From Actinomycetota bacterium (lineage in GTDB: Bacteria > Actinomycetota > Thermoleophilia > RBG-16-64-13), in NCBI GenBank assembly GCA_012514635.1, contig JAAYZX010000028.1, positions 1 through 54,839 of the forward strand: DNA of 54,839 bases, in the 5' to 3' direction. Made by a program: the position numbers and the translations under genes. Below the pieces are notes generated by a model. It was not told the origin of the DNA. It saw only the letters and a list, made by a program, of their open reading frames with translations, and made no database searches. Position 1 is the stretch's first letter. Each line of letters begins with the position of its first letter. Positions 29,450-39,301 of the stretch are shown in pieces.

Positions 29450-29641
29450 CTACGCCTCGTCCTTGGGCTCAACCTCGGTGACTTCGAGCATATAAGAGAT
29501 CTTGTTGACCATGCCCCTGATCACCAGGTTGTCATCATGGTAGACCGTCTGGCCCATACGAGTGATGCCCAATGCCCGCAATGTGGCCTTATGGTCCTGT
29601 TTACGGTTTATTTTGCTCTTCACTTGTCGAATACGAAGCAT
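29450..29641 (-). CDS. rpmD: 50S ribosomal protein L30
   Basis: Large-subunit protein, 63 aa, with LRIRQVKSKINRKQDHKATL and LGITRMGQTV. ATG 29639-29641 follows GGGAG by about ten bases. An upstream GTG (29650) is too close to that site. It begins five bases after the rpsE stop. Confidence 0.96.
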   Translation of the reverse strand: MLRIRQVKSKINRKQDHKATLRALGITRMGQTVYHDDNLVIRGMVNKISYMLEVTEVEPKDEA

Positions 29642-29646
29642 GCAGC

Positions 29647-30186
29647 TCACACTCCCGCGGCCTGTGCCTGATCAGTCGGCCGTTCGAGCCCAAGCACTTC
29701 CCGCACCGTCTTGCCACGCAGAGCCGCGATATCTTCCGGCCGCCGTAGTGACCGTAGTGCGGTTTCGGCGGCGCGCACCATATTGATGGGATTGGTGGTG
29801 CCCAAGCACTTGGTGAGTACATCGCGCACGCCTCCTAGTTCTAGGACGGCGCGCACTCCACCCCCTGCAATGACACCAGTACCGGGAGCCGCCGGACGCA
29901 TGAGTACCCGTCCCGCCCCGAAACGACCCACCACACCGTGCGTGATGGTGTTGCCGTGCTTCGGCACAACGAAGAGGTTCTTCTTCGCATCTTCGATGGC
30001 TTTTTGAATAGCCAAGGGGACTTCCTTGGCTTTACCGTAACCTACACCCACAATACTCTCGCCGTCTCCCACCGCCACCAGCGCAGTGAACGAGAAGCGT
30101 CGGCCACCCTTCACAACTTTAGCCACGCGGTTGATCTCAATTACATTTTCCTGCAGATTCAGTGTGTCAGCCTTGATCTGTGCCAC
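29647..30186 (-). CDS. rpsE: 30S ribosomal protein S5
   Basis: Decoding-centre protein, 179 aa. The double-stranded-RNA-like domain holds [21 protein letters not shown] and [35 protein letters not shown] follows. GTG start with GAGG about seven bases upstream. Confidence 0.98.
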   Translation of the reverse strand: MAQIKADTLNLQENVIEINRVAKVVKGGRRFSFTALVAVGDGESIVGVGYGKAKEVPLAIQKAIEDAKKNLFVVPKHGNTITHGVVGRFGAGRVLMRPAAPGTGVIAGGGVRAVLELGGVRDVLTKCLGTTNPINMVRAAETALRSLRRPEDIAALRGKTVREVLGLERPTDQAQAAGV

Positions 30187-30204
30187 AACCTTTCCTCTCG
30201 CTCG

Positions 30205-30561
30205 TCAGAAGTCAAGGCCACCACGACGGGCGCCCTCGGCCAAAGCTTTCACGCGGCCGTGGTAGAGATAAGGTCCGCGGTCAAAGACCACCTTCTCCAC
30301 CCCAGTCGCCTTGGCCCGCTCCGCCAGCACTTCGCCCACCTTCCCCGCCTGGTCCTTTTTCGAGAGACCCGACAAGTCCAAGCTGGTGCTGGCCACCGCC
30401 GCCAGCGTACGGCCGGTGCTGTCATCGATCACTTGAGCATAGATGGACCGGTTGGAGCGGAAAACGCTGAGCCGCGGCCGCTCGAGAGTCCCCTTGAGGT
30501 GGCTGCGAACACGCAAGGTACGCCGCCTCCGGGCAAGCTGCTTCTTCTCAATAACGCTCAT
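30205..30561 (-). CDS. rplR: 50S ribosomal protein L18
   Basis: Binds 5S rRNA with L5. 118 aa, with [20 protein letters not shown] near the start and the family end [23 protein letters not shown] start; 18 bp separate it from rplF. Confidence 0.98.
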   Translation of the reverse strand: MSVIEKKQLARRRRTLRVRSHLKGTLERPRLSVFRSNRSIYAQVIDDSTGRTLAAVASTSLDLSGLSKKDQAGKVGEVLAERAKATGVEKVVFDRGPYLYHGRVKALAEGARRGGLDF

Positions 30562-30579
30562 GGTATCTCCCTACCTCAC

Positions 30580-31113
30580 CTATGCCCGCTTGCCGACTTT
30601 CCGTCGAACCACCTCGTTCGCATAACGGATGCCTTTACCTTTGTACGGTTCGGGCGGACGGATAGCGCGAATATCGGCAGCAATCTGGCCCACCTGCTCC
30701 TTGCTGACCCCTTTGACAATGATCTGTGTAGGAGCCGGCACCTCAAACTCCACATTCTCCGGTGGATTCACAACTACCGGATGAGAGTAGCCGACCAAGA
30801 TCTCCAGATCTTTGCCCTTGAGACCGGCGCGGTAGCCCACACCCACGATCTCGAGACGTTTCTCGAAACCCTCAGAAACGCCCACAACCATATTGGCCAA
30901 CAAAGAACGGGTCAGACCGTGTATGGAGCGATGAGCAGGCGAGTCGGACGGACGGGACACCTGCAACACGCTCTCCGATAAATTGATCGCCATCTCGGGG
31001 TCGAACTCTTTGACGAGTCTACCCTTGGGGCCCTTCACGTCCACTCGGCTGCCGTTGATGGCTACTTCCACACCCGATGGGACCGGTATTGGTGCTCTTC
31101 CGATTCTTGACAT
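30580..31113 (-). CDS. rplF: 50S ribosomal protein L6
   Basis: Large-subunit protein near the factor-binding site, 177 aa, opening [17 protein letters not shown]. Two repeated domains; the second ends with the conserved [19 protein letters not shown] 31111-31113 is the family start, five bases after rpsH; its Shine-Dalgarno is weak. Confidence 0.98.
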   Translation of the reverse strand: MSRIGRAPIPVPSGVEVAINGSRVDVKGPKGRLVKEFDPEMAINLSESVLQVSRPSDSPAHRSIHGLTRSLLANMVVGVSEGFEKRLEIVGVGYRAGLKGKDLEILVGYSHPVVVNPPENVEFEVPAPTQIIVKGVSKEQVGQIAADIRAIRPPEPYKGKGIRYANEVVRRKVGKRA

Positions 31114-31117
31114 GTCA

Positions 31118-31516
31118 CTACCACACGAAGCAGACGACTTCGCCGCCGACACCCTGTCGCTTAGCCTCCAGGGCGGTCATAACGCCCCGGGAGGTGGAAA
31201 GGATGGCTATGCCCAGCCCGCCAAGGACCTTGGGCAGCTTATCCTTACCGGCGTAGATGCGACGACCCGGCTTGCTGACCCGCTTGAGCTGGCTGATAAC
31301 TCTTCGCCGCTCATCGGTGTACTTGAGCTCAACGACCATTGAGTCGTAACTTTCGCCTTTGACCAGGCGGAAATCAGCGATATATCCCTCATCCTTGAGG
31401 ATACGGGCAACTTCAAGCTTCATGCGTGACGCCGGCATCTCCGTCCGCGGATGGAGCGCCTTGTTGGCATTCCGGATCCTGGTGAGCATGTCGGCGATGG
31501 GATCAGTCTGTGACAT
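31118..31516 (-). CDS. rpsH: 30S ribosomal protein S8
   Basis: Central-domain protein of the small subunit, 132 aa, with [16 protein letters not shown] at the start and [11 protein letters not shown]-type end ([20 protein letters not shown]). ATG start. In E. coli S8 represses this operon at the L5 message; I did not find a clear S8 site here. Confidence 0.98.
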   Translation of the reverse strand: MSQTDPIADMLTRIRNANKALHPRTEMPASRMKLEVARILKDEGYIADFRLVKGESYDSMVVELKYTDERRRVISQLKRVSKPGRRIYAGKDKLPKVLGGLGIAILSTSRGVMTALEAKRQGVGGEVVCFVW

Positions 31517-31525
31517 GATACCCCC

Positions 31526-31711
31526 TTACCAACTGGCCTTGGTCACGCCGGGGATAACGCCCTGATGAGCCAGATCGCGCAGGCAGATCCGGCACAGGCC
31601 GAACTTGCGGAAGTAGCCACGCGGGCGCCCGCAACGGGTGCACCGATGGTACGCGCGAACCTGATACTTCGTAGGACGCTTCGCCTTAGCGACCAGGGAT
31701 TTCTTTGCCAT
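31526..31711 (-). CDS. rpsZ: 30S ribosomal protein S14, zinc type
   Basis: Short C+ form of S14, 61 aa. The zinc site is CTRC and CRIC (Cys24, Cys27, Cys40, Cys43). ATG start. It lies between rplE and rpsH as in Gram-positive bacteria. Confidence 0.97.
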   Translation of the reverse strand: MAKKSLVAKAKRPTKYQVRAYHRCTRCGRPRGYFRKFGLCRICLRDLAHQGVIPGVTKASW

Positions 31712-31730
31712 TATTCTGCCTCTCCCTCAC

Positions 31731-32279
31731 TCAACTCGTGCGGAAAGGCATGCCCAGCTTGCGCAGCAGCGCGCGCCCTTCCTCATCAGTCCTGGCCGTG
31801 GTAGTAATGCAGATGTCCATCCCTCGCGCACGATCGATTTTGTCGTAGTCGATCTCAGGAAAGATACTCTGCTCCTTCAGTCCAAAACTGAAATTGCCTC
31901 GCCCATCGAATCCCGTGACGGGAATCCCTCGGAAGTCCCGGATCCGAGGCAGCGCGATGCTCGTCAGGCGGTCTAACAGCTCGTACATGCGCTCGCCGCG
32001 CAACGTTACACGAAGCCCCACCGGCATACCGGTGCGGATCTTGAAATTGGCCACGGATTTTCGCGCCCTACGCATTTGGGGCTTCTGTCCGGCGATTAAA
32101 CCCAACTGATCCGAAGCTTCCTCGAGCACCTTCGCATCCAAGGCGGCTTCGCCCACGCCCATATTGACCGTCACCTTGGTGACTTTTGGCACCTGCATGA
32201 CGCTCGTATAGCCGAACTGCTCCATGAGCTCCGGTACAATTTCCTTGTGATACTTGTTTTTCAATCTCGCCGTCGCCAT
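31731..32279 (-). CDS. rplE: 50S ribosomal protein L5
   Basis: 5S rRNA-binding protein contacting the P-site tRNA, 182 aa. Marks are [23 protein letters not shown] and [12 protein letters not shown]-type segment ([20 protein letters not shown]). ATG 32277-32279 with AAGGG six bases upstream; a TTG two codons earlier is less likely. Confidence 0.98.
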   Translation of the reverse strand: MATARLKNKYHKEIVPELMEQFGYTSVMQVPKVTKVTVNMGVGEAALDAKVLEEASDQLGLIAGQKPQMRRARKSVANFKIRTGMPVGLRVTLRGERMYELLDRLTSIALPRIRDFRGIPVTGFDGRGNFSFGLKEQSIFPEIDYDKIDRARGMDICITTTARTDEEGRALLRKLGMPFRTS

Positions 32280-32281
32280 GG

Positions 32282-32605
32282 TCAACCCTTATCCACTTGG
32301 ACGTTGCACAGCTTGCAATAGCGGGTCTTGCGGCCACCTTCAACACGCATGCCCACCCGACCCGGCTTTCCGCAGCTTGGGCAGACGAGCTTTACAGTCG
32401 AAATAGCCATACTACCCTCCCGCTCAATGACCCCGCCTTGGGGGTTCTTCTGCGAGGGACGGACGTGGCGTTTGATGAAGTTAACCCGCTCGACGACCAC
32501 GCGGTCCTGAGCAGACAAAACGTGGAGCACTTTACCCCGCTTGCCTTTCTCTTTGCCTTGGATCACCTCAACGGTGTCGCCCTTCTTGATCTTATAGTTG
32601 GCCAT
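32282..32605 (-). CDS. rplX: 50S ribosomal protein L24 with zinc ribbon
   Basis: Assembly initiator of the large subunit, 107 aa. The KOW motif is at about 5-32 ([19 protein letters not shown]). The C-terminal part carries CPSC and CKLC, a zinc-ribbon pair found in L24 of several Gram-positive groups. ATG with GGAGG seven bases upstream; the first base overlaps the rplN stop. Confidence 0.98.
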   Translation of the reverse strand: MANYKIKKGDTVEVIQGKEKGKRGKVLHVLSAQDRVVVERVNFIKRHVRPSQKNPQGGVIEREGSMAISTVKLVCPSCGKPGRVGMRVEGGRKTRYCKLCNVQVDKG

Positions 32606-32973
32606 CACAACACCTCCGGGGCCAACGACACGATCTTGGCGAAGTTCTTCTCCCGCAGCTCTCTGGCCACGGGACCGAAGATACGGGTTCCGCGCGGGTT
32701 CAACTGCCGATCGATCAATACGGCCGCATTCTCGTCGAATCCAATGTAGGTGCCGTCGGGCCGCCCGAAAGGCTTTTTCACCCGCACCACCACTGCTTGG
32801 ACGACATCGCCCTTCTTCACGGCAGCCCCAGGGGTCGCCTCTTTCACAGCACCCACTATGATGTCCCCTACTCCCGCATATCGGCGTCTGCTACCACCTG
32901 TCACGCGGATGCAGAGAAGCTCACGGGCGCCCGTGTTATCGGCCACCTTGAGTCTCGTTTCCTGCTGAATCAT
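32605..32973 (-). CDS. rplN: 50S ribosomal protein L14
   Basis: Large-subunit interface protein, 122 aa, starting [20 protein letters not shown] and containing [23 protein letters not shown] with GGGA six bases upstream. The stop shares one base with rplX. Confidence 0.98.
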   Translation of the reverse strand: MIQQETRLKVADNTGARELLCIRVTGGSRRRYAGVGDIIVGAVKEATPGAAVKKGDVVQAVVVRVKKPFGRPDGTYIGFDENAAVLIDRQLNPRGTRIFGPVARELREKNFAKIVSLAPEVL

Positions 32974-33025
32974 GCTCAATCCCGTCCCTCAGACTTAGAG
33001 GAGCCCGACCTACCGGCCAACAGGC

Positions 33026-33289
33026 CTACTTGGCCCGCTCCAGTATCTGCACGAGGCGCCAGAACTTAGACCGGGCCAGCGGCCGGCACTCGCGCACCAC
33101 CACCGTATCGCCAACGTGGGCCTCGTTATTCTCGTCGTGCGCCTTCAGCCTGCTCGTGCGCCGCACGATCTTCTGATACAGCGGATGCGGCTTCACATTG
33201 GTGACTTCCACCACTATAGTTTTCTCCATTTTGTCGGAGACCACCACGCCTTGCCGCTCCCGCTGTTTCGTCTCACGCTCCCCTGACAT
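33026..33289 (-). CDS. rpsQ: 30S ribosomal protein S17
   Basis: Early-binding small-subunit protein with an OB fold, 87 aa. Marks: [16 protein letters not shown] and the end [22 protein letters not shown] start directly after the rpmC stop with no gap. Confidence 0.98.
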   Translation of the reverse strand: MSGERETKQRERQGVVVSDKMEKTIVVEVTNVKPHPLYQKIVRRTSRLKAHDENNEAHVGDTVVVRECRPLARSKFWRLVQILERAK

Positions 33290-33490
33290 CTAGCGCTCTT
33301 TCGACTGCTTTCGGGCGCTCTGGACCGTGAGGATCCGGGCTATGTCGCGCCGAACCTGGTTGAGTCGCGCCGTATTGTCCAGCTGACCGGTGGCGTGCTG
33401 AAAACGCAGGTTGAAGAGCTCTTCGCGAGACTGCATGAGCTTCTGTTCCAACTCATGATCCGCGAGCTCGACCAAGTTCTTAGCTTTCAA
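33290..33490 (-). CDS. rpmC: 50S ribosomal protein L29
   Basis: Two-helix protein at the tunnel exit, 66 aa, with the [19 protein letters not shown] and [16 protein letters not shown] segments. TTG start at 33488-33490 with GGAGG six bases upstream. It overlaps the rplP end by 11 bp, so coupling is likely. Confidence 0.96.
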   Translation of the reverse strand: MKAKNLVELADHELEQKLMQSREELFNLRFQHATGQLDNTARLNQVRRDIARILTVQSARKQSKER

Positions 33491-33905
33491 CGCCCGCCTC
33501 CTCCCTCACTACAAACCTGCACCTCACCGGGAGTTTGTGCGCCGCCAGCCTGATCGCCTCTTTAGCCAGATCCTGAGGCACACCGGCAAGTTCGAACATG
33601 ACCCGGCCTGGCTTGACTATGGCCACCCACTTATCTGGCGAGCCCTTGCCGGAACCCATACGGGTTTCCGCAGGTTTTTTAGTTACGGGTTTGTGCGGAA
33701 ACACATTTATCCATACTTTTCCGCCTCTGCGGATCTTCCGGGTAATGGCGATACGAGCCGCCTCAATCTGACGATTCGTGATCCAACCACATGACAGCGC
33801 CTGGAGGCCGTATTCACCGAACTGGACGGTGGTTTGGCCCTTTGACAGGCCTTTCATACGTCCCCGTTGCTCTTTGCGGTGCTTAACTCGTTTTGGCAGT
33901 AGCAT
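33480..33905 (-). CDS. rplP: 50S ribosomal protein L16
   Basis: Protein beside the peptidyl-transferase centre and A-site tRNA, 141 aa. Marks: [19 protein letters not shown] and the [19 protein letters not shown] segment. ATG start. A small imperfect hairpin covers the rpsC stop just upstream. Confidence 0.98.
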   Translation of the reverse strand: MLLPKRVKHRKEQRGRMKGLSKGQTTVQFGEYGLQALSCGWITNRQIEAARIAITRKIRRGGKVWINVFPHKPVTKKPAETRMGSGKGSPDKWVAIVKPGRVMFELAGVPQDLAKEAIRLAAHKLPVRCRFVVREEAGVES

Positions 33906-33941
33906 CGTAACCTCGTTTTTCTACCAATGAGGCCTTGCGGC

Positions 33942-34649
33942 TCATTCGCCCCGGGGGGTCGAGCGCCCACGCCCGTCACCCACACCGAGGGCCGGGCCTT
34001 TCTTTCCGGCCTGCTCAAAGCCTTCCGGCATAATCTCGCCCTTGTTGATCCACACCTTCACGCCGATCTTTCCGAACGTGGTGTCGGCCTCGCTGAAACC
34101 GTAGTCAATATCGGCGCGCAGCGTATGGAGGGGTACTCGCCCTTCACTGTAGCCCTCTACGCGCGCCATTTCAGCACCACCCAGCCGACCACCTGATCTG
34201 ACCTTTATACCGGCCGCACCCGAGCGCATGGCGGAAGTGATAGCACGCTTCATCGCCCGCCGAAAGCTCACCCGATTCGCCAACTGCTCAGCAATGGACT
34301 GAGCCACAAGGCCGGCGTCCAGCTCGGGGCGCTTGATCTCAGTGATGTTTACCTGCACGTTCTTACCGGTCATGGAGTGGATCTCGCGACGCAGCGCGTC
34401 GACTTCCGAACCAGACTTGCCGATAACGATGCCCGGCCGCGCCGTGTATATGTCTATCACTACCTTGTTTGTGTCCTTACGAATAATGATGTCAGACAAA
34501 CCGGCGTGCCCCATCTTTCGCTGGATGTGGTTGCGAATATCCAGATCCTCAGAAAGAAGGCTCGCGAAATTGCGCTCGTTGTACCAGTGGGCCTTCCAGG
34601 TGTGGATGATGCCGAGACGCATGCCTCGGGGATGAACTTTCTGGCCCAC
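33942..34649 (-). CDS. rpsC: 30S ribosomal protein S3
   Basis: Head protein at the mRNA entry site with helicase role, 235 aa. A KH domain lies at about 60-110 ([18 protein letters not shown]), and the C-terminal domain ends with a charged, Gly-rich tail. GTG start four bases after rplV. Confidence 0.98.
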   Translation of the reverse strand: MGQKVHPRGMRLGIIHTWKAHWYNERNFASLLSEDLDIRNHIQRKMGHAGLSDIIIRKDTNKVVIDIYTARPGIVIGKSGSEVDALRREIHSMTGKNVQVNITEIKRPELDAGLVAQSIAEQLANRVSFRRAMKRAITSAMRSGAAGIKVRSGGRLGGAEMARVEGYSEGRVPLHTLRADIDYGFSEADTTFGKIGVKVWINKGEIMPEGFEQAGKKGPALGVGDGRGRSTPRGE

Positions 34650-34652
34650 GGT

Positions 34653-34991
34653 CTACGACACCTTCCTTTCCTCTACCGACACGGTAATATGGCTGGTCCG
34701 CTTACGGATCCGGCTGGCGCGACCCATGGCACGAGGTCGGAATCGTTTAAGGGTTGGGCCTTCATTGACATATGCCCCGGTCACAACCAGTTCGTCGGGT
34801 GAGAGGTTTTCATTGTTCTCAGCATTGGCGACAGCCGAAGCCAATACCTTACCTACAATTGGCGCTGCTCCGCGCGGCGTGAGCGCCAGGATGGCCTTTG
34901 CGTCCTTGATCGATTTGCCACGGATCATGTCGGCCATCAAACGAGCTTTGCGCGGCGATACACGTACATATTTGGCGGTTGCGCTGACCAC
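34653..34991 (-). CDS. rplV: 50S ribosomal protein L22
   Basis: Lines the exit tunnel, 112 aa. Marks: [18 protein letters not shown] at the start and the beta-hairpin region [23 protein letters not shown] start with GGAGG five bases upstream. The hairpin shows no insertion or deletion of the kind that gives macrolide resistance. Confidence 0.98.
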   Translation of the reverse strand: MVSATAKYVRVSPRKARLMADMIRGKSIKDAKAILALTPRGAAPIVGKVLASAVANAENNENLSPDELVVTGAYVNEGPTLKRFRPRAMGRASRIRKRTSHITVSVEERKVS

Positions 34992-34993
34992 GT

Positions 34994-35275
34994 CTACCTC
35001 CTCCGCCTTTTTTCCTTGTCGCCGGCGTGGCCGCGGTAGGTCCGCGTCAGGGCGAATTCGCCCAGCTTATGACCAACCATAGACTCAGTAATGTAGATGG
35101 GCACGTGCTTTCGCCCGTCATGGACGGCGATAGTGTGACCCACCATTTCGGGGTAGACGGTCGAAGCTCGGGACCAGGTCTTAAGCATGTGCTTCTCGCC
35201 GGTCTCATTCATACGCTCGATGCGCTGCATGAGCCTCTCTTCGACAAACGGTGCTTTCTTGCTCGATCGTGTCAC
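34994..35275 (-). CDS. rpsS: 30S ribosomal protein S19
   Basis: Head protein, 93 aa, with [20 protein letters not shown] and [23 protein letters not shown] start. Two bases separate it from rplV. Confidence 0.98.
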   Translation of the reverse strand: MTRSSKKAPFVEERLMQRIERMNETGEKHMLKTWSRASTVYPEMVGHTIAVHDGRKHVPIYITESMVGHKLGEFALTRTYRGHAGDKEKRRRR

Positions 35276-35284
35276 GGCGCCCTC

Positions 35285-36118
35285 CTACCTGCCAGACCCA
35301 CGACGCCTGACGATGTACTTGTTAGATGGCTTTCCCTTGCGACGCGTTCGGTGACCCAACGTGGGGATGCCCCACGGTGTGACAGGGTTGCGGCCGGGGG
35401 GCGTTGAGCCCTCACCTCCGCCGTGCGGGTGGTCCACAGGGTTCATACAGGTACCACGGACGGACGGACGGATGCCCAGCCAGCGCGCACGCCCCGCCTT
35501 GCCGGCGGTAATGTTCTCGTGCTCTGCATTGCCAATCTCGCCTACGGTGGCCCGACAATCCATATGGATCATGCGCATTTCCCCGGAGGGTAGGCGAAGC
35601 GTTGCGTAGTTGTCCTCTTTGGCCATAATCTGTGCGGAACACCCTGCCGAGCGGACAAGCTGCCCGCCTCGACCCTTGTGGAGCTCCACGTTGTGTACGG
35701 TGGTGCCAAGGGGAATATTGCGGATAGGAAGCGCGTTGCCTACCTTGATGTCCGCCGCCGCCCCTGCCTCTACCACATCACCCACCCTGAGCTTAGCCGG
35801 GGCCAGGATGTAGCGCTTATCACCATCCGCATAGACCACCAGTGCGATACGGCAGCTGCGATTAGGATCATACTCGATGGTGGCCACCCTACCGGGAACC
35901 CCATCCTTGTCGCGCTTGAAATCGATGATACGGTAGCGACGCTTATGACCGCCACCTTGATGCCTTGTGGTGATACGGCCGTACGAGTTGCGACCACCTT
36001 TCCGGTTCACCGGGGCCAGCAACGATTTCTCGGGCTTGTCCGTAGTGATCTCGGCAAACGTGGAGACCGTCTGAAAGCGGCGCCCGGCGGACGTTGGTTT
36101 GTAGCTCTTGATTGCCAT
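35285..36118 (-). CDS. rplB: 50S ribosomal protein L2
   Basis: Needed for subunit joining and peptidyl transfer, 277 aa. The conserved active region [12 protein letters not shown] and the basic end [15 protein letters not shown] are present. ATG start. Confidence 0.98.
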   Translation of the reverse strand: MAIKSYKPTSAGRRFQTVSTFAEITTDKPEKSLLAPVNRKGGRNSYGRITTRHQGGGHKRRYRIIDFKRDKDGVPGRVATIEYDPNRSCRIALVVYADGDKRYILAPAKLRVGDVVEAGAAADIKVGNALPIRNIPLGTTVHNVELHKGRGGQLVRSAGCSAQIMAKEDNYATLRLPSGEMRMIHMDCRATVGEIGNAEHENITAGKAGRARWLGIRPSVRGTCMNPVDHPHGGGEGSTPPGRNPVTPWGIPTLGHRTRRKGKPSNKYIVRRRGSGR

Positions 36119-36150
36119 GATCTACATCTCTTCCTCAGTCTCGCCTGTCA

Positions 36151-36435
36151 TCACGTAGCGCCGAAGAACTCGATACGGTCACCGGGCGCAAGTTCCACCA
36201 CGGCTTTCTTCCAGCGCTTGGTATAGCCCCTGTACGCGCCCCGCCTTTTGGGCTTAGGCTTGATATTCATGGTGTTCACACCGATGACCCGGACTTTGAA
36301 GATCTCTTCTACAGCCGCGGACACATGGGGCTTGGTTGCCTTGGGATGCACCTCAAAGCAGTACTTGTTCTGATTGATCATCCCGTAGCTTTTCTCGGAA
36401 ATGATGGGGCGAATGATGATCTGTCGAGCATCCAT
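36151..36435 (-). CDS. rplW: 50S ribosomal protein L23
   Basis: Tunnel-exit docking protein for trigger factor and SRP, 94 aa, starting MDARQIIIRPIISEKSYGMI. ATG 36433-36435 shares its A with the rplD stop (TAATG), so reinitiation coupling is expected. The open frame further up is not L23-like. Confidence 0.98.
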   Translation of the reverse strand: MDARQIIIRPIISEKSYGMINQNKYCFEVHPKATKPHVSAAVEEIFKVRVIGVNTMNIKPKPKRRGAYRGYTKRWKKAVVELAPGDRIEFFGAT

Positions 36436-37058
36436 TACTCCCCACCACCTTCCAGCACAGACACGGCCGCTTCCGTAAAGACGGCATTGCGTGCCCATAC
36501 ATAATCTTGAACTTCCAACACATTGACCGGAAATGCTCGGATTCCGGGGATATTCTGGAAACTACGCACCAACTCCGGCTCATCCGATGATGTAACCACC
36601 AGTAGCGGTCCGGCCAGCTGCGACTTCTGCACAAATTCAAAAGCCCGTTTCGTAGAAGGCTGGGAAAATTCAACTCCCGTAAGGACCCGTATTCCGTCGT
36701 TCTCGGCGAGATTGCCGAGGGCCATACGAAACGCCTTGGCACGGACTTTCTTGTTGACTTTCAAGTTCCAGTCACGAGGCTTGGGAGGAAACGCCGTACC
36801 GCCGCCGCGCCAATGGGGCAGACGGTTTGAGCCCGCTCGAGCGCGCCCCGTGCCCTTCTGACGCCACGGCTTGGCCCCTGATCCACTTACTTCGCTGCGA
36901 CTCTTGGCCGCCTTAGTTCCCTGTCGATAGGCAGCAAGCTCGGCACGCACTACCTCGTGCAGGAGAGGAATATTAATCTCAGACTCCACGAGGTCGTCCC
37001 TCAGCTGGTGCTCACCAACCAGAGCCCCGGATTCGTCGATTTTGGCAATGGTAGGCAT
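36435..37058 (-). CDS. rplD: 50S ribosomal protein L4
   Basis: Tunnel protein and, in E. coli, the repressor of the S10 operon. 207 aa, with the KPWRQKGTGRARAGSNRLPH loop that reaches into the tunnel. ATG 37056-37058 with GAGG about eight bases upstream, beginning one base after rplC. Confidence 0.98.
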   Translation of the reverse strand: MPTIAKIDESGALVGEHQLRDDLVESEINIPLLHEVVRAELAAYRQGTKAAKSRSEVSGSGAKPWRQKGTGRARAGSNRLPHWRGGGTAFPPKPRDWNLKVNKKVRAKAFRMALGNLAENDGIRVLTGVEFSQPSTKRAFEFVQKSQLAGPLLVVTSSDEPELVRSFQNIPGIRAFPVNVLEVQDYVWARNAVFTEAAVSVLEGGGE

Positions 37059-37059
37059 G

Positions 37060-37671
37060 CTACTGACCTCTGATGACAACCAGGGAGCCTTTGCCCCCGG
37101 GAATGGACCCTTTGACCAGGATCAGGTTCCGTTCTCCGTCTGTAGACACGACGGTAAGGCCCCGTTGCGTAACGCGGTCATTGCCCATCTGCCCCGGAAG
37201 CCGGCTTCCCCGAAACACCCGCGCCGGATCCGCCGAGGCGCCGATGGAGCCGGGTGTACGATGGAAGTGGGTGCCGTGACCGGCCGGCCCTCCTCCAAAC
37301 CCATGCCTCTTCATCACACCTTGGAAGCCCTTGCCCTTGCTGATCCCCGTGACCTTGACCACGTCGCCTTCTACGAATGCCGATACGTCAACAACGTCAC
37401 CAACCGCGAGATCGCTGGGGCCGGGCACCTCCACGAGGTGCGCCTTGGGTGACACACCGGCCTTCTTAAGATGACCGAGCAGGGGTTTGTTGAGCCGCTT
37501 TGGTTTCACATCCCCAAACGCGATCTGAGTGGCTTCGTAGCCATCTGTGCCGACCGTCTTTTTCTGAGTCACGACGCAGGGGCCGGCCTGTATCACCGTA
37601 ACCGGCACTACCGTGCCGTCCGCGGTGAAGATCTGCGTCATACCAACTTTGGTTCCAAGCAGAGTCTTCAT
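37060..37671 (-). CDS. rplC: 50S ribosomal protein L3
   Basis: Assembly-initiating protein close to the peptidyl-transferase centre, 203 aa. Marks: LGTKVGMTQIF and GFQGVMKRHGFGGGPAGHGT. ATG at 37669-37671, overlapping the rpsJ TGA by one base. Confidence 0.98.
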   Translation of the reverse strand: MKTLLGTKVGMTQIFTADGTVVPVTVIQAGPCVVTQKKTVGTDGYEATQIAFGDVKPKRLNKPLLGHLKKAGVSPKAHLVEVPGPSDLAVGDVVDVSAFVEGDVVKVTGISKGKGFQGVMKRHGFGGGPAGHGTHFHRTPGSIGASADPARVFRGSRLPGQMGNDRVTQRGLTVVSTDGERNLILVKGSIPGGKGSLVVIRGQ

Positions 37672-37979
37672 CACAGCTTGATCTCAATGTCCACGCCCGC
37701 GGGCAGATCCATTCGCATGAGCGAATCAACGGTCTTGGGAGTCGGCTGGTGAATATCTATGAGGCGCTTATGCGTCCTGATCTCGAAATGCTCCCGCGAG
37801 TCTTTGTCCTTGAACGGGCTACGAATCACGCAGTAGAGGTTCTTCTCCGTGGGCAACGGAACGGGACCGGACACCTTGGCGCCGGTACGTTCCGCCGTCT
37901 CCACGATGCTTCGTGCGCTCTTGTCGACCAACTCGTGATCGTAAGCCTTCAGTCGTATGCGTATCTTATGCTGCGCCAA
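37671..37979 (-). CDS. rpsJ: 30S ribosomal protein S10
   Basis: Head protein and NusE antitermination factor that pairs with NusG. 102 aa, the standard length, with [15 protein letters not shown] and the end [18 protein letters not shown] start at 37977-37979 fixed by GAGG five bases upstream; the frame is open before it but extra sequence is not S10-like. A perfect 13-bp hairpin lies 27 bp upstream. Confidence 0.97.
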   Translation of the reverse strand: MAQHKIRIRLKAYDHELVDKSARSIVETAERTGAKVSGPVPLPTEKNLYCVIRSPFKDKDSREHFEIRTHKRLIDIHQPTPKTVDSLMRMDLPAGVDIEIKL

Positions 37980-38006
37980 CGTTTCCTCGCATCCTGACGG
38001 ATGACG

Positions 38007-38036
38007 GGGCCGAAACCGCAGTAGCGGTTTCGGCCC
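38007..38036 (-). promoter_or_regulatory. Perfect hairpin between tuf and rpsJ
   Basis: Arms 38007-38019 and 38024-38036 pair perfectly over 13 bp (GGGCCGAAACCGC type) around a 4-base loop. No U-run follows on either strand. It lies 44 bp after the tuf stop in the 101-bp tuf-rpsJ gap, where I see no promoter. Possible roles are a U-less terminator, an mRNA processing or 3' protection point for tuf, or an S10-leader regulatory structure. Confidence 0.8.
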
Positions 38037-38080
38037 TCCTATCACATCATCGCCTTACGTTACTCTCCCACGCCCGCCGT

Positions 38081-39283
38081 CTACTTGATGATCTTCGTAA
38101 CAACACCCGAGGCCACGGTACGCCCGCCTTCGCGGATGGCAAAGCGGAGACCTTCTTCCATGGCGATAGGAGTGATGAGTTTGACCTTCAGGTCGGCGCG
38201 GTCGCCCGGCATGACCATCTCCACGCCTTCCGCAAGGCGCGTGTCGCCGGTCACGTCCGTGGTGCGGAGATAGAACTGCGGACGGTAGCCATTGAAGAAC
38301 GGAGTATGACGCCCGCCTTCCTCCCGGGACAGCACGTACACCTGGCACTCGAACTCGGTGTGAGGCGTAATGCTTCCAGGTGCCGCTAGGACTTGGCCAC
38401 GAAGCACTTCCTCCCGCTTGACGCCGCGAAGCAGGACGCCGATGTTATCGCCGGCTCGACCCTCGTCGAGCAGCTTGCGGAACATCTCTACGCCGGTGGC
38501 CGTGGTCTTCTTGGTCTCACGGATACCGATGATCTCTACTTCGTCGCCCACCTTGACGATTCCGCGTTCCACACGGCCGGTCACCACGGTACCACGGCCC
38601 TGGATGGTGAACACGTCCTCAATGGGCATCAGGAACGGTTTGTCGGTAGCACGTTGCGGCTCGGGAATGTAGCTGTCCAGCGCATCCATCAATTCCCAGA
38701 TGGTGTGGCACCACTCGCAGTCTGGCTTGCCGTCGCCGCACTCCAGCGCCTTGAGCGCGGAGCCACGGATGATCGGAATATCGTCACCCGGGAATTCGTA
38801 CTCGCTGAGTAGCTCCCGCATCTCCATTTCCACCAGATCGAGGAGTTCGGGATCGTCCACCATGTCAACCTTGTTCATATAAACAACCAGATAGGGAACA
38901 CCTACCTGGCGGGCAAGCAAGATGTGTTCCCGTGTCTGCGGCATGGGGCCGTCGGCCGCCGATACCACTACAATGGCACCGTCCATCTGCGCCGCACCGG
39001 TGATCATGTTCTTGATGTAGTCGGCGTGACCGGGGCAGTCTACGTGAGCGTAGTGCCTGTTGGGCGTCTCGTACTCCACGTGGGAGGTGGCGATGGTGAT
39101 GCCCCGTTCGCGCTCTTCCGGAGCGTTATCGATGGAATCGAACGTGCGGATCGACACTTCGGGGTTCTGCGTGGAGAGGCAGAGCGTGATAGCGGCAGTG
39201 AGGGTCGTCTTGCCGTGGTCGACGTGACCAATGGTGCCCACATTCAAGTGAGGCTTGGTCCGCTCGAACTTCTTCTTGGCCAT
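38081..39283 (-). CDS. tuf: Translation elongation factor Tu
   Basis: GTPase delivering aminoacyl-tRNA to the ribosome, 400 aa. P-loop GHVDHGKT 19-26, DCPGH 82-86, NKVD 137-140. After domain-1 position 180 there is an insert [13 protein letters not shown] with Cys182, Cys189, Cys192 and His193, which could bind a metal; similar inserts occur, to my memory, in some Clostridia. ATG start, 18 bp after fusA. Confidence 0.98.
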   Translation of the reverse strand: MAKKKFERTKPHLNVGTIGHVDHGKTTLTAAITLCLSTQNPEVSIRTFDSIDNAPEERERGITIATSHVEYETPNRHYAHVDCPGHADYIKNMITGAAQMDGAIVVVSAADGPMPQTREHILLARQVGVPYLVVYMNKVDMVDDPELLDLVEMEMRELLSEYEFPGDDIPIIRGSALKALECGDGKPDCEWCHTIWELMDALDSYIPEPQRATDKPFLMPIEDVFTIQGRGTVVTGRVERGIVKVGDEVEIIGIRETKKTTATGVEMFRKLLDEGRAGDNIGVLLRGVKREEVLRGQVLAAPGSITPHTEFECQVYVLSREEGGRHTPFFNGYRPQFYLRTTDVTGDTRLAEGVEMVMPGDRADLKVKLITPIAMEEGLRFAIREGGRTVASGVVTKIIK

Positions 39284-39301
39284 TTCTCCTCCCTTTCTTC
39301 C

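Noticed and set aside
29938-30981. 347-codon plus-strand frame over rpsE-rplR-rplF
   Set aside because: It crosses three ribosomal genes in antisense; a shadow.
38007-38036. Standard rho-independent terminator after tuf
   Set aside because: No U-run on the minus strand; a U-less terminator remains possible but is not supported by sequence alone.
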